Below are positions 17,893 through 28,927 of a stretch of 64,000 bases of DNA, in pieces. Numbering within the stretch: the stretch's first letter is position 1; each line of letters starts with the position of its first letter. Position numbers and translations under genes: made by a program. The notes under the pieces are model-generated. The model saw only the letters and a list, made by a program, of their open reading frames with translations. It ran no database searches and had not been told where the DNA came from. Source of the DNA: Mesodorylaimus sp. YZB2_4 (lineage: Eukaryota > Nematoda > Enoplea > Dorylaimida > Dorylaimidae); assembly GCA_030248295.1 (NCBI GenBank), contig JASANH010000367.1, positions 62,001 through 126,000 of the forward strand, read 5' to 3'.

Positions 17893-19860
17893 ACCATGGT
17901 AGAGATACCTACCATCTGTTCCAATTTGCCAGGAATCGTTTGGGATCTGCAGAGCAACTGCCGCTCACTCAGGTATGTGACTCCAGTTCTCAGAACCTTA
18001 GGATATGGAATCAATTTAATCATGGTAACTGAAGTAGGTAATCAAGGTAATCACACTAGTGGCACCTGCCACTAGTCCCGTAACCATCCATCTAATCCTA
18101 GTCAACCAACCCAGAACATAGTTATGGGGCATGGAGGGAAGTTATGGGGCGGTTTTATAATGGGGAATTTCGGCTAACCTAATCGAACCAAATGACGAAT
18201 CTCCTGATTTTTAGCACTTGAGCATTATGACACCAGAATCTCGCATCGATGGACCAACCAGTGGTCGCAGAACAAGCTTCGACCAGGTGGCAATAGCACT
18301 GCTATGTAATCAATTTAAACCAAATGCTGTAAATCAGTTCGCATCACTTGATCAATCACTGATCACGGAGAAAGTTTCAACCAGTGGCTACAATGCAGCA
18401 GCAGCATCGGTCAGTTCGAATGGTGGCCAGTCTTTTGCATCCAGCTGGGACTAGTTTCTTGCACAGAGTACATCTTGTCAGCATACAGTAGTCGGCTTCT
18501 CTTGGGACGAGTTTATCCCTTGCTACCTATTTGTCACAATATTGACGTTTCCTCTCCTTGTCACACGTCTGAATGAGATTAGGGATTGAACAAGACCTTT
18601 AATATGTATGTACAAAATAGTTTCACCTCATCAGTATGCGCTTGAGCACACAGGTCTGTAAAAAACTTCTTCTTACAATCTTGACACGTCAATGTTATAT
18701 CTTCCCGCATTTCGGTTTTCGCATTTATCATTTTTACATAATCGACATTGATCATCCTTCTTTATGCAGTCGTGCTTTTTATGATTTCTAGTTTTTTTAC
18801 AGAACTGACAGAAATAGCTTGCTCCAAGCAGTCCTGCCATTTTCGAGATACACCTGGAACGATTACGCTGCTAACTACGAGAAGTTATAGTGTACTTAAT
18901 CATTCTTACCAAAAGTGTTCATCGAAAAGGAGTAGATTAATCTAAAAGTATGAGTCCCCATAGTTAAAAAGATAGACTTTGACTATACAGTAGGAGTCAA
19001 CTCCTATTGATCAGTCTCAACCAACGCGCGTTGGCCAATCGCAACCAACGCCCGTTAGTCAATCGCAACCAACTCCTTAAAATTCGACCTCGCCACTAGA
19101 GGAACAAAATGGTGAGGATTAAAAACCAGAAGGCGAATCCAAACCTGAACAATCAGAGGCTGATCATGCTGCGGACCGTGGTGACGGTCGTAAACTGAAG
19201 CGCCTACGGTATGCTATAGAAATGAAAATACGTGTTCAAAAACGATATTTAAAGTTTCTGTGATGTGCGGTATGCCATAGGACATAGGTCGTTACTAGGT
19301 ATACATAATCACCTAGAAAGTGATGAGGGTTGATAGGTACTTATGTTTAATTCGGAGGAAGGGTTGGTTGGTACTTATGTGTACTTCGGAGTAAAAACGC
19401 GATTATTGTGAAACTAAGTTACTTATCACCATAATGGTTAAGCCAGACTAATGGTACGAACTTATCGACTTGACGTTGATCGCACCAAATGCACATGCTC
19501 ACAGAACCCTCCTTATATACATTTCCTAAAGCACGTGCCTAGTAAAGAAATCAGTCATAAGTAAACACACAAAGAACTGCATCAATCATCTATCGCGAAA
19601 AAACCAGTCAAAATGCATATGTTTAGGCAGGAGAGGGGGACACCATTCCAATTCGTGACGCACAGGGTCTAGCCCAATCCAAGAATGCAAACGCATACCC
19701 AGGTCAGACGGCGGTGGAAGTGCATGGTGGAGCCAATGTATTAGAGATATGATAATGAGTCTGATCTATTCCTAATTTGCTTTCCTTGAATGATGATAAA
19801 AACGCTGACATAGTCCAACCGTCAGGCGAGAAATTCGAATATTGAAGTAGCCTTGTCACA
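17893..19860. other. no supportable gene; possible degraded 5' part of next element
   Basis: This holds short frames and a repeated CAACCAACxCxxGTTxG-like run near 19017-19076. The next polymerase relic probably began within this interval, but I cannot follow it. Confidence 0.35.
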
Positions 19861-22672
19861 GTAGAACAAAAAGACTTCCTGGAATGGTACAGGATTGCGA
19901 GTAAAGAATTCCAAACCCGTCCGTGAAATATTCTGGACGAACTTCATGCTTATAACCTGTCAGATGTCGAAGTAAGATGATTAGGGTCAGCTTTTACCGC
20001 TAGGATCTAAACAGTTATTTTAGGTACTTTGGAAAGGTGTGCAAATATTCCGGTCAAATTATGTGCGACTATTGGTATGTTACCACTACAGGACTGTCTC
20101 ATATACGATTTTGAACCGTGACCATTTTAGGGCATCGACCCAATACTGCATGCAATCACCATTGTTTCTGCAACTTTTATGGCGTGGCGGCGTAATTTCA
20201 TGAAAGAAAACAGTGTCCGTATCACTATAGACAACGGCTTCCCTCGAATGCGTGCTAGTCAGGTCGCTGCAGTTTGGCTCACTTTTTGTTCAGAAATTGA
20301 GGGAGTTGAGCTTGAAGGTTCTCACAACGGTGTCGAACGGCGGTATGGTCGTTACCATCCCGATTCAATCTCATTTGGACAAGGACCTCGAATACTTTAC
20401 AAAGTGCGCGATCTGACACAAGACACGCTCTGGTGTTCTTCATGGGTAAGCACGATTTAGCTGAACGCTGTATTAGCCTCTCAGAAACACTTGGAGAAAG
20501 GGTAGAAGTATTTTCAGCTGTTCCTGACTATGTTTTTACCTATGCTCTGACTCCTCCTTCCTAAGAGGCTGTAAATGGCATGGGTGTATCAAATGCTGTC
20601 CTACTCGAAAAGAAATGGTGGACGGTCGTTCAATAAAGAAACGTTACGCAGACACTCGTCTAATGTTTCAATACTACAGCAAAAACTATCCACGCATCAA
20701 TCTTGTTGTTAAATGGGTATGGGAAAAAGCCAATCCTGATAAAACGCAAATATCATCAGATATCCCCTATACAGGAACACGTTTTCCATGACCGATTGCG
20801 GACAAGCGCGCTTCTTCGCTCAATCAATATTCGATTGGGTGCTCTGAATCCGTTTATCAACATTCGAGTTAGGTAAGTCTTGCCTGCAGCTGAACAAGAA
20901 ACGTGTTTTGCTTACTACTTATATGAGACTGCTGCAATCATTCTTTGTTTCAGCTACAAGGGCGGTCGAGTTAAGAATTTCTGCTGTCTGGCACGTGCAA
21001 AGAAAGGAATGAAGATTTATGAATTGGATTTTTGCAGGTCAGTGTCTGTGATACAGACTTCCGGTAACTAATACAGCTGTATCTATATATTCTCTAATAG
21101 TCTTTACCCATCGCAAATGTTCTCAAAACCGTTTTTGTCACAGCCTCCACAAATCATTCGTGAGAGTAATATTGCTGCATATGGCAACCTTAAACAGTAT
21201 CAAGGAATAATATTAGCAAAAGTACTCCCACCTAGACAACTCTTCCTACCAATTCTCCCTGTAAATATAAACAAGAAGTGAGTTTATTCCTATAAACGTT
21301 GGGACTGGTTTTAATTGTTAAATATACACACTGTACTTTCCCAGGCTACTGTTTTGCTTGTGTAGAACGTGTGCTGAAAACCAATTCGCTAATTGTCATT
21401 GTTCGAATGAGAAACGAATGATCACTGGAACGTGGACTACGGACAAATTATTTCTGGCTCTTTAGCACGGGTGAGCTTTTGCTTTCTATCACATATTCAG
21501 CAACTGTCTTAACCATACCAGTTCAGATACCAAGTAATGGCCATATACGAGATTTAGCACTATCAAGCAAGCGACACCGCCTTATTTAAAGATTTCGTCA
21601 GAATCTGTATCAAAGGGAAAGCTCAAGCATCAGGTTGGCCAGCTTGGTGAACTTCGGAAAAAAAGAAACGATTATTCGTCAAAGAATACCAGGAAACGTA
21701 CGGGGTCGATTCGGATGAGAATAAATTTAGTGAAAATCCGGCAATGAGAACCTTGGCCAAGTTTTTGATTAATTCGTTGTCAGGTATAAAAAGCACTAAT
21801 TGTAACCCTGTGATATAGTATGCTTGCCTTCAAGACAGTTTGGACTGCGAGAATATAGAACATCGGTGAAGTACGTCAAGGATTACCATGCGTTGCAAAA
21901 CATGATGAACAGATGATATCAGCCTTGAAATGATGAATGTACTCAACGAAAACATGTCAATGGAACAATACAAAGAAAAAAAGGATCACAATCCAAAAAA
22001 AATTAATGTTAAGCTTATCACCCAAGTAAGTGATTTATATACATAGATACTACAGAGACTGTTTCACGAGATCTGTGTCATTTCAGATTTGTAGCTATGG
22101 ACGAATAGAATTGTTCAAAGCTTTATTTGCGGCTCATGAAGCTGGAGCTGTTATACTTTACACCGGTACAGACAGGTATGAAACTCTGTGAATATATAGC
22201 TAGGTACTTGAAGATGTACTCACCTCACAGCATGACCGCCGCGTTTCCGAGCGACAAGCCATTCCCTTTCAAAACCGGGAACATGTTAGGTCACTTACAG
22301 AACGAGACAGTTGAACAAGACAGTTGACTTAATATTATTCCATGAAGCAAATCATCATCATCATGCGGTTTCTTTCAGGCCAAATCCTATGCATACAGAG
22401 TGATCAAGCCAGATGGTAGCACCAAAGTCGCATACAAATTGAAGGGATTTCGTCTCAACAGTCGCGTCCTCGATATCCTCATTTCAGCGGTATTAAAACT
22501 TCTCATTCATGGTAAAAACGACAAGCCATTGCGTATCCAGTACAATGGACTGTATCGAGACAGACGACGTAATGTGATCACAAAGCGACGGTTAACAAAG
22601 ACTTTTAGGTTTTTGAATGATAAGCGTGTCATCGACTGGTCCAATTTTGAACCGTACTCTTACGGTTATTGA
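19861..22672 (+). pseudogene. second-family Polinton DNA polymerase B relic
   Basis: This is a multi-exon relic whose order matches classical Polinton polymerases and differs from copies 1/2. It has an exonuclease III-like Y-N-L-S-D-V-E (about 19950; exon ends 19971), a G-I-D-P-I exon (20131-20445), a W-H-G-C-I-K-C-C block (about 20570) and Y-K-G-G-R (20954-21037). Motif A D-F-C-S-L-Y-P-S spans an intron (21037/21101). Then come a K-A-Q-A-S-G-W-P block, motif B N-S-L-S-G-x-F-G split by an intron near 21781, a degraded motif C (T-G-T-D near 22168) and the C-terminal K-R-V-I...P-Y-S-Y-G-Y at 22672. In-frame stops occur, for example before E-L-H-A (about 19935) and after G-W-P-A-W (about 21649). 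It is non-functional as it stands. Confidence 0.75.
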
Positions 22673-22807
22673 ATGTGTCCAGCTCTTTGTACATCTGCAT
22701 GTTCAGTGTATGAACAACCCTATTAAAAATTGTAATCGGACTGCTGAGAAGTGAGAACTGCTTTTCACGACGCGACTCATGACCTCTTGTCACTTAGACT
22801 GGTGTAG

Positions 22808-24115
22808 GACTCTCGTTCCTCTCAATAAACATATTGTTTGTTTGAAATTCGAGAAGCTGTTCAGCTCTTATACTTTTCTTACGTCACCTGTGTATACCAG
22901 CAAAATTTATCACAAGGTAACTTGAACTTCGTTTCACTAAAGCACATAATCAATTTGAATCGCGCGCGTGCTCAAGCGTACCTGAGTATCACGTCAGCTT
23001 CGCACCGGCCTTGTACGCGTTGAACGTTCTTTGTTTTCGATCGGTTGCGAAATTCTGGCATAATATTCTGGCATATTTTTTCGGTTTTGGTTTTAAATTA
23101 TTAATCTAGTTGTAGATTATTAATCGAAAATTTTTTGAATCAGTAAGTCAATTCAGTTTCACCACTATTCGATTGGCTCGAAAGTTTCCCCTTCAACTTT
23201 CAAATTTTTTTTCCCTTTTATCAGTCCATCTTTGGCCTAATCGCTCGTCATTCTGACCATCCCAATCCAAAACCTTCGATCTTATTATTTTAGAAAATGG
23301 GTGACAATCAGCAACTGATACACATTAATAAGGTTATTGGCGTTGGCAGTACAACAGCAGCAGCAACAAGCGCTGCTGTTAGTTCAAGAATTACGGGAAT
23401 TACGCCAAGAAAATGCTCAGCTTCATCAACGTTTGGGGCAGTTGCAGCTGCAGCTCCAGCAGCTGCGACAACAGCAACAGCAACAACAGCAACAGCAACA
23501 GCAGCAACAGCCGCAACCTGTAGTGGTCCGTGCACTGGTACCGCCACCACCAGCAGTACCACCGGTGCAGGGACCCCAGTTCCCGCCGCCTCAGAACGTT
23601 AGACAAGGCGCCATCATTTTACAGCCGCTGATAATTGGGCAAAATTTGGATTTGATGTACCATGGACCGCCGCCGGTAGCGAACCAACCTCACGTCTATG
23701 CAACATGGGCGAATGTGCGTTACCCTGGGCAGCGTATGAAGCAGGCACGGTTCCGATTCGACCTGCCGTAGAAAAAGTAAGATCAGGTTTATTCTTGTTA
23801 GGGGTAACTACTAGTGCCAAAAATTATCTCCCCTGGTATAACCTAGCTGTGTCATGTGCGCAATGTGGCTATAGTAGCGCGTACCTACTCCGCGAGAGCG
23901 AACCAAAGCAGGATGATGGTTCTACTGGCAAAGAATTTGATCATCGCGTAAGGCGATAGGGAACCGTGATAAGTGTAGGGTAAACATACGTCATCCTTCA
24001 GCGCTTCATGGCTATGATTTTATTGCCCGATGCCTTGTGCACTCTGGCTTAGGGCTCTCGTTCCTTTCTACGGATATCTTGTATGTCTTTAAATTCAAGA
24101 ATCCGTTCAGAAAGA
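22808..24115 (+). other. possible LTR-like pair around a Gln-rich ORF
   Basis: The segments at 22808-22863 and about 24050-24115 share a CTCTCGTTCC...TTTxAAATTC(G/A)AGAA...GTTCAG pattern in direct orientation and are about 1.24 kb apart. This could be a decayed pair of LTRs or an older duplication. The match is imperfect and no primer-binding site was identified. Confidence 0.25.
23337..23771 (+). CDS. Gln-rich coiled-coil protein
   Basis: This open frame of about 144 codons has no early ATG. The only nearby ATG (23297) is in another frame and follows a TTTTAG acceptor. It contains a leucine/glutamine coiled coil (L-R-E-L-R-Q-E-N-A-Q-L-H-Q-R-L), a CAG-type tract of about 14 Gln, a Pro-rich linker and a C-terminal A-T-W-A-N-V-R-Y segment. 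A frameshift or splice near 23330 is likely. A retroelement Gag is possible from its layout. Repeat-rich frames like this can also be spurious. Confidence 0.3.
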   Translation: MALAVQQQQQQALLLVQELRELRQENAQLHQRLGQLQLQLQQLRQQQQQQQQQQQQQQPQPVVVRALVPPPPAVPPVQGPQFPPPQNVRQGAIILQPLIIGQNLDLMYHGPPPVANQPHVYATWANVRYPGQRMKQARFRFDLP

Positions 24116-24670
24116 GACGTGATCGAGCCCTAAAACTATCTCTACCATGATCTTCAATGAAAAGAAACCTGGAAATCAAAGAGGTACGTACGTTTTCCGA
24201 CTTTTTTCATTGATTAAGAATCTGATTCCCTTATCACATAAACGATCCGCCATACTGCCCCAGTAGACTACTCCGGGTTTCTCAGCATCTTACTGTACCC
24301 TGCGCACAAATGATCGTAGCAACTGGGAAGGAACGAGAGGACGGAACGAAAACGTGAGAAAGCAACGCGTAAGTTGGTGAGTGTAGAATCATCATATTTC
24401 ATTTCTGTGCAAACGCATATGCGCACTAGGAGCACAAGAAGCATAAAACACAATACACATGATACTTAAATGTGGAAGCGCGAAAAAACAATATCAAGTC
24501 TCGAAATCATCAAAGCATCATACTTGCTAAAAATGAACACAAAATGTGATATCAAAACGCAAAAATGTCTGAAGAGGATTACGCGAATTTAGTCTACAAA
24601 ATCCTGAAGCGGCACTGTGTTAAATTTAAGAAAGCAATATCATTGGGCAAATATCCCATAGCGTAATTTA
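23780..24670. other. no supportable gene
   Basis: Only short frames are seen. The 84-codon ORF that runs into the first part has no recognisable features. Confidence 0.4.
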
Positions 24671-24679
24671 GAAAACACA

Positions 24680-25274
24680 AAGTTCTGTCGATAGGATTGC
24701 AAAAAAGGTCTTAGCACAATAAGATGATGAGCCTTACATGTTCTTGCACTGGCACGGTTACAGACATGAAAACGAATCAACTCGTCAGAAAATAATGCAA
24801 TCCATGATAATACTTATAAGATTGACACAGCTTCAGACGCTTTCTCGAATCGCTGATTGACGACCAGCTAGCTCGGCTTAAAGCATCCTCATACGCGCAC
24901 GTGAAATCATTTAGATACAGCCGAAGTGCATAAAACTGCGAACGTTCCAATTTAGAAATATCAGCTTTTAAAACCGGATCCTGGCATACAGAGCCATATT
25001 AGAAAACAGAACAGCGACATGCATTATAATATGATCCTCAAACTTCTGAATGCGTGTGCCTTCCAAGTTTACGTCTAAGCGCACCTATCAAGCCATTCGA
25101 CTTCTTAATGACATCACCCACGTGCTTAGAAAACTTCAAATCAGGACTAAAAATAACACCAAGATATTTTACCTTATCTTTCTTTGCCTCTTCCAGACGT
25201 CTAACTGGGAAAAACAAGGCGGTATCATCAGCGAAGGCTTGTAACAGAGATGCTGGGAATCGACAGGGCGGCAT
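24680..25274 (-). pseudogene. LINE (non-LTR) reverse transcriptase relic
   Basis: On the minus strand, F-A-D-D-T-A-L-F (the catalytic Y/F-A-D-D box) lies at about 25230 and is followed closely by V-K-Y-L-G-V-I-F with H-V-G-D-V-I-K-K. This is the standard palm-end arrangement of jockey/RTE-like LINEs. After frame breaks, the usual C-terminal block (D-P-V-L-K-A-D-I-S-K-L-E-R and later K-L-C-Q-S-Y-K-Y-Y-H-G-L) continues to about 24680. It is truncated at both ends. Confidence 0.7.
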
Positions 25275-25364
25275 GCGTGAAGAAGTCGATGAAGGTTTTC
25301 GGCAACTTCAGCGACATGAGATCACTATCGCGAAATACTGCAAATGTGTGCCAATGCAACGTAG

Positions 25365-25515
25365 CTTTGCATAAAGCATCCTCATACGCGCACGTAAATT
25401 TGTTTAGATACAGCCTAAGCCCATAAAAATGCGAACGTTTCAATTCAGAAATATCAGCTGTTAAAACCGGATCCCAGCATGCAGAGCCACATTCCCAAAC
25501 AGAGCGGAGACATGC
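25365..25515. repeat. duplicated LINE C-terminal segment
   Basis: About 145 bases here match 24890-25040 in the same orientation (shared CATAAAGCATCCTCATACGC-like start, AAAACCGGATCC and AGAGCCA). Both encode the D-P-V-L-x-A-D-I-S block on the minus strand. This copy lies upstream of the reverse-transcriptase box, so the order is abnormal. Confidence 0.7.
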
Positions 25516-25519
25516 AAAT

Positions 25520-26100
25520 CGGTATGTACTGTACGGTATGTGCTGTCCTGCACACTAAAAAACTACTGGCGCCTCCCTCTGGCACAATATAGTATATGAT
25601 GGGTTCTTATGACTGAGGAAAGAGGCAATCATGCCAAATTATCACTACAGTCCCCAAACTACAAATTACATACTAGTTTTTGGTATTTGTGCTTATCATT
25701 ATGGCTTTTATTACAGCCACGGTAGATACGGGTTGCAGAGAGAAAGAAATAAAATCCGATACGTGGTTTGTTCAACAGCTAAATTTGCGCGTAAAGATAA
25801 TGACTGGAACGCTCAAAATTTATCTGTTTTCCCCTTGAAGTTTCTGCCTGATTATTAGCTTTATGTAAGACCATGTAAGACCGTGGCATATGTGTGAGAA
25901 GAACTAAGAGCCTTATTCTCAATTTTGAAAGTAACCGTTGAAATTAACCGTAAGAATTAAGAGCATCCCAATTTGGAGTCCTGCTTGCGCGCAAAATGTC
26001 CTTCATCAGCGAGGAACAGTCGGGAAGAGTCTCTCTGTTACCTGTCCTACCTAAGAAGCAATATCTCGTTTCTTGCAGAATTGAAATGATTTTTTTTAAT
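25520..26100. other. no supportable gene
   Basis: A 75-codon plus-strand ORF at 25631-25858 starts at an ATG but has no recognisable pattern. Confidence 0.4.
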
Positions 26101-26105
26101 TTCAG

Positions 26106-26346
26106 CGAAAAATTTTCTGGGAATGGGAAAAATTGATGTCATGAGGCTCAAACTTGAAGAGTTCGCGGAGCGGGCCATGTTATGGAACCAATACCCTGGA
26201 CGCCATAGTCTTACGAGATATAGGAGGCGCGATAAGGCTTGCGTGGAGTCCGAAGAGGAGAGTGACTTGTCGTGGGAAGAAAGAATAAAGACGAGGCGTG
26301 GAAAAAGTTTGACGACGAGGAAGTCGAATGGATCATGTTGGAATAA
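26106..26346 (+). pseudogene. frameshifted duplicate of terminal exon at 40.5-40.75 kb
   Basis: It begins right after a TTTAATTTCAG acceptor and shares the acceptor, the M-G-x-I-D start, L-E-E-F-A-E-x-A-M-L-W-N-Q and the end E-V-E-W-I-M-L-E-stop with the minus-strand exon 40752-40499. A deletion near 26280-26320 shifts the frame before the shared end. Because the intron border is also copied, this is a DNA-level duplication and not a processed copy. Confidence 0.6.
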
Positions 26347-26829
26347 GCTTGTACCATTTTTTAATGAGGGCTCCGAACAGAGGGTAGAATGGAATCGAAC
26401 ATCTGAAATTATTGCACGTCTTGTTAAGATTTTTGCATGCGGACAAATTTAAGATGAAATATTTCTTATTTTGTTGATAAAATTCGGCTTGAAAAACCTG
26501 CGCTGGGGAGGTAGACTGAGGTCGTCGTCCATTTCTATAGGGTGGGAGAAGTGGTCTGCATGTGTCAGGGGGTCTACCGCGAGTTTTTGCGGTCCACTGT
26601 TCCTTCATGTTGCTCTCCATATTATTCCCGTTTTTTTTTTGTTGCAACAAGATGAATTCCTTTTTTTAGTGTTTTGAAGATTTCCAAAACCTGGGATTAT
26701 TACTGTATTCGTTACGTTTATGAGGTATAACGTGACTATATGACTGCATTGTTACAATGTATCGATGTTCGATGGCGTCTTATCTCGTAGTTTGGTGACT
26801 TTTTGAACCTTTCCCTCCCCAAATTCAGG

Positions 26830-27681
26830 GATGCTGACGATTCGTCGCTCAGGAAACAACAGTTAAATTGCTCAAAAAAGAAGGCTCAACGAATTTACGT
26901 TTTCAAAGCTGATACTCACCAATACCTGTTGTCACTGCAAGTGGGAAGCCTGTTGCAAGTGTGAGTCGCTTCTTGTACTGCATAGTAGCTGCACTTATCC
27001 TTGATTTATCATGCAGGTCTTACGATTAGTTAATCCCTGCTCAAAATCAGCACCCAGCTCTAATGCTCAAGTCATGCAACCAAGTAGCACAGCAGAGACA
27101 GTTTTGGATAGAATTGGTGAGCCGTTTTGAGAATGGTTTTGATTGATTGTTGCATGATCAACTCGAATTTAATTCACAGCTTTCGAAGACTTTAGGAAGG
27201 CAAGAAAGTGGAAGTGCGTTTTTTGCCATTTCAAGAATCACGTAGATGGTTTGTCGTGTCGTCAATGTTGTCGCACGAGACCAAAATTGCTCAAGCCGTA
27301 TGCACAGGAAAAATTGGCAGAGCGAGAAGCATACTTCTCTGCGACGTACGCTGCAGTTGACATGGCCCGCAGCGCTCAACGAGGTACGCATAAGAAGACA
27401 GTGAAGCCAGACGCTGGAGAGGAGAAACTAAGCAGTAAGTAATCTCTATGGCTTTTTGTTGGTTTTTGATGATCTGGCTTTATTCTTCGAGGGTTGAGTC
27501 GCATGTTAGACAGACCCTGTCAGCTTCTTTGCCTTTTTGTCTCAATTTCTTTAGTTCTGTTGCGTCGTGTGGATTCACATTCACTTTTTTCACAGTACAC
27601 TTTTCCAAAACTGTGCGCCATCGTTTTTGGGGGCACATGCCCAGGCGCAGAAGGAGGAAGAATAACTTAAAGTTTTTTTAA
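26830..27681 (+). CDS. multi-exon protein with RanBP2-type zinc finger
   Basis: Proposed exons are about 26830-26957, 27017-27116, 27180-27434 and 27596-27681. Introns are GT-AG, and exon phases join from the second exon on. The third exon contains W-K-C-V-F-C-H-F-K-N-H-V-D-G-L-S-C-R-Q-C, an exact W-x-C-x2-C-x3-N-x6-C-x2-C RanBP2-type finger, followed by a Lys/Glu helix. The last exon is short and Arg/Lys-rich, ending TAA at 27681. Such fingers bind RNA or ubiquitin. The true start is not visible. The gene could be host or belong to an element; the last exon and the first splice are the least certain parts. Confidence 0.45.
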
Positions 27682-27737
27682 ATTCAACGTCGTCACCTCA
27701 TTATTCGCTCTACTCGTTTATATATGATCTGGTGACT

Positions 27738-28046
27738 TTATACTCTTCCTTCGATTTCATGGGAATTAGCTTCGACTGCTTGTATTTCAATCGGATTTCT
27801 GTTGGGCGTGTCGGAATCGCAACCCCCGGAATAAAATATTTTATGAGGCCTCCCACAACAGGAACAAGTTTCTATAATTGTGGGGCATGCCTCGACGCAC
27901 AGCTCCACTGCAGCCGTCCGTCCACTCGGGCATCGTTCATGCGTGTCCGTACATTCTGGAAGCCCATTGACCAATCGTACCATCCTGACCTTTTTCGAAT
28001 CCATCACACGGCGGCAGTATCGAGAATGGCACGTAACTGAGACCAC
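27738..28046 (-). CDS. Cys-rich protein with CCGRPHK motif
   Basis: This 102-residue ORF starts at ATG 28046 with ten cysteines, including C-P-T-I-I-E-T-C-S-C-C-G-R-P-H-K in the middle. The same peptide appears in a fragment at 480-530. No signal peptide is seen. Cys pairs suggest metal binding. It lies just outside the shared part of copy 2 and points away from it. Family unknown. Confidence 0.45.
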   Translation of the reverse strand: MVSVTCHSRYCRRVMDSKKVRMVRLVNGLPECTDTHERCPSGRTAAVELCVEACPTIIETCSCCGRPHKIFYSGGCDSDTPNRNPIEIQAVEANSHEIEGRV

Positions 28047-28239
28047 TTGCCCATTGTGATCCTTCTACTCCCTAATCGAGGAAGAGCCACACTTCCATAC
28101 CCGCATAAACTCGACGTGAGACATTTTCAACAATGTCAACCCGAGATCAGCCAGCCACTTAAATTCTTTTCAAGAACAACTCTGGCATCAGTTTAGACAC
28201 ATGACCAATCACGTTTTTGTCGGCATCGCGATAAATGAG

Positions 28240-28927
28240 TCATGTTTCCACCGCCAATGTTTCCGCCATTTGCTTAAAAACTATAAAATATTCTTATCAA
28301 AAGGGGCTTTTGCTGCAGCATGATCTATACTGTGCATGTGCAGTCGAGCTCAGGCTTTACCGTATGGGTGGAGGGGGGGAATGGGGGGGGGGGGAACAGT
28401 TGTCAATAACACTTGCGATGGCAGCGTTTGCAAGTGTAAAATGCTGAATGCTAAATGTTTAGCATGTTTCTTAGAGTGGGCAAGACCCATTTCCGAGTAC
28501 GGGCCGCTGTTTGCCTGCACCACCTAGCCACCACAGGCAGCCTGACCAAAGTCGTCTCAGCTCGGTGGCACGATCCCCATATACGCTGCGAACTCACGCA
28601 AAAAAGTAATAGCATTCATTTTTGACCAAACACGTTTTCGCTGGCTCAAACTTCTGATTTACAGTTCGCTGTTGCATCGTTTCATGGCAAATGTAAAATC
28701 GGATGACCAAACACGTTTCCGTCGGCATCATGATAAATGAGTCATAGTGACGTGTTTCTATACAGTAGACAAGTCCAAACATGTTTCTGGCAGCGTACTG
28801 CAACATGTATAGTAATAGCGTGTCTAGACAGTCATGGTGTCTTATGACTGAAATTCAACCAGCTGTCAAAGACGACACTTCCTAAAGTATTTAAGTGACT
28901 GGCTGAGTTAGTCTGTCAATGTTAAAA
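28240..28927. other. copy 2 non-coding end, match to 12463-13120 inverted
   Basis: This matches the copy 1 integrase-side region in reverse, with small indels. It shows iterated CCAAACAYGTTT motifs at about 28625, 28707 and 28774 and a G-rich tract at 28371-28394. A TATTTAAGTGACT block precedes the integrase start as in copy 1. No genes here. Confidence 0.55.

Noticed and set aside
23297-23602. Ala/Thr-rich ORF with an ATG
   Set aside because: It is a frame-shifted reading of the CAG-type repeat. The Gln/Leu coiled-coil frame is the more natural one.
27845-27900. Terminal inverted repeat between copy 2 and copy 1 (match to 480-530)
   Set aside because: The match has the wrong relative orientation for element termini and is best explained as a conserved coding motif.
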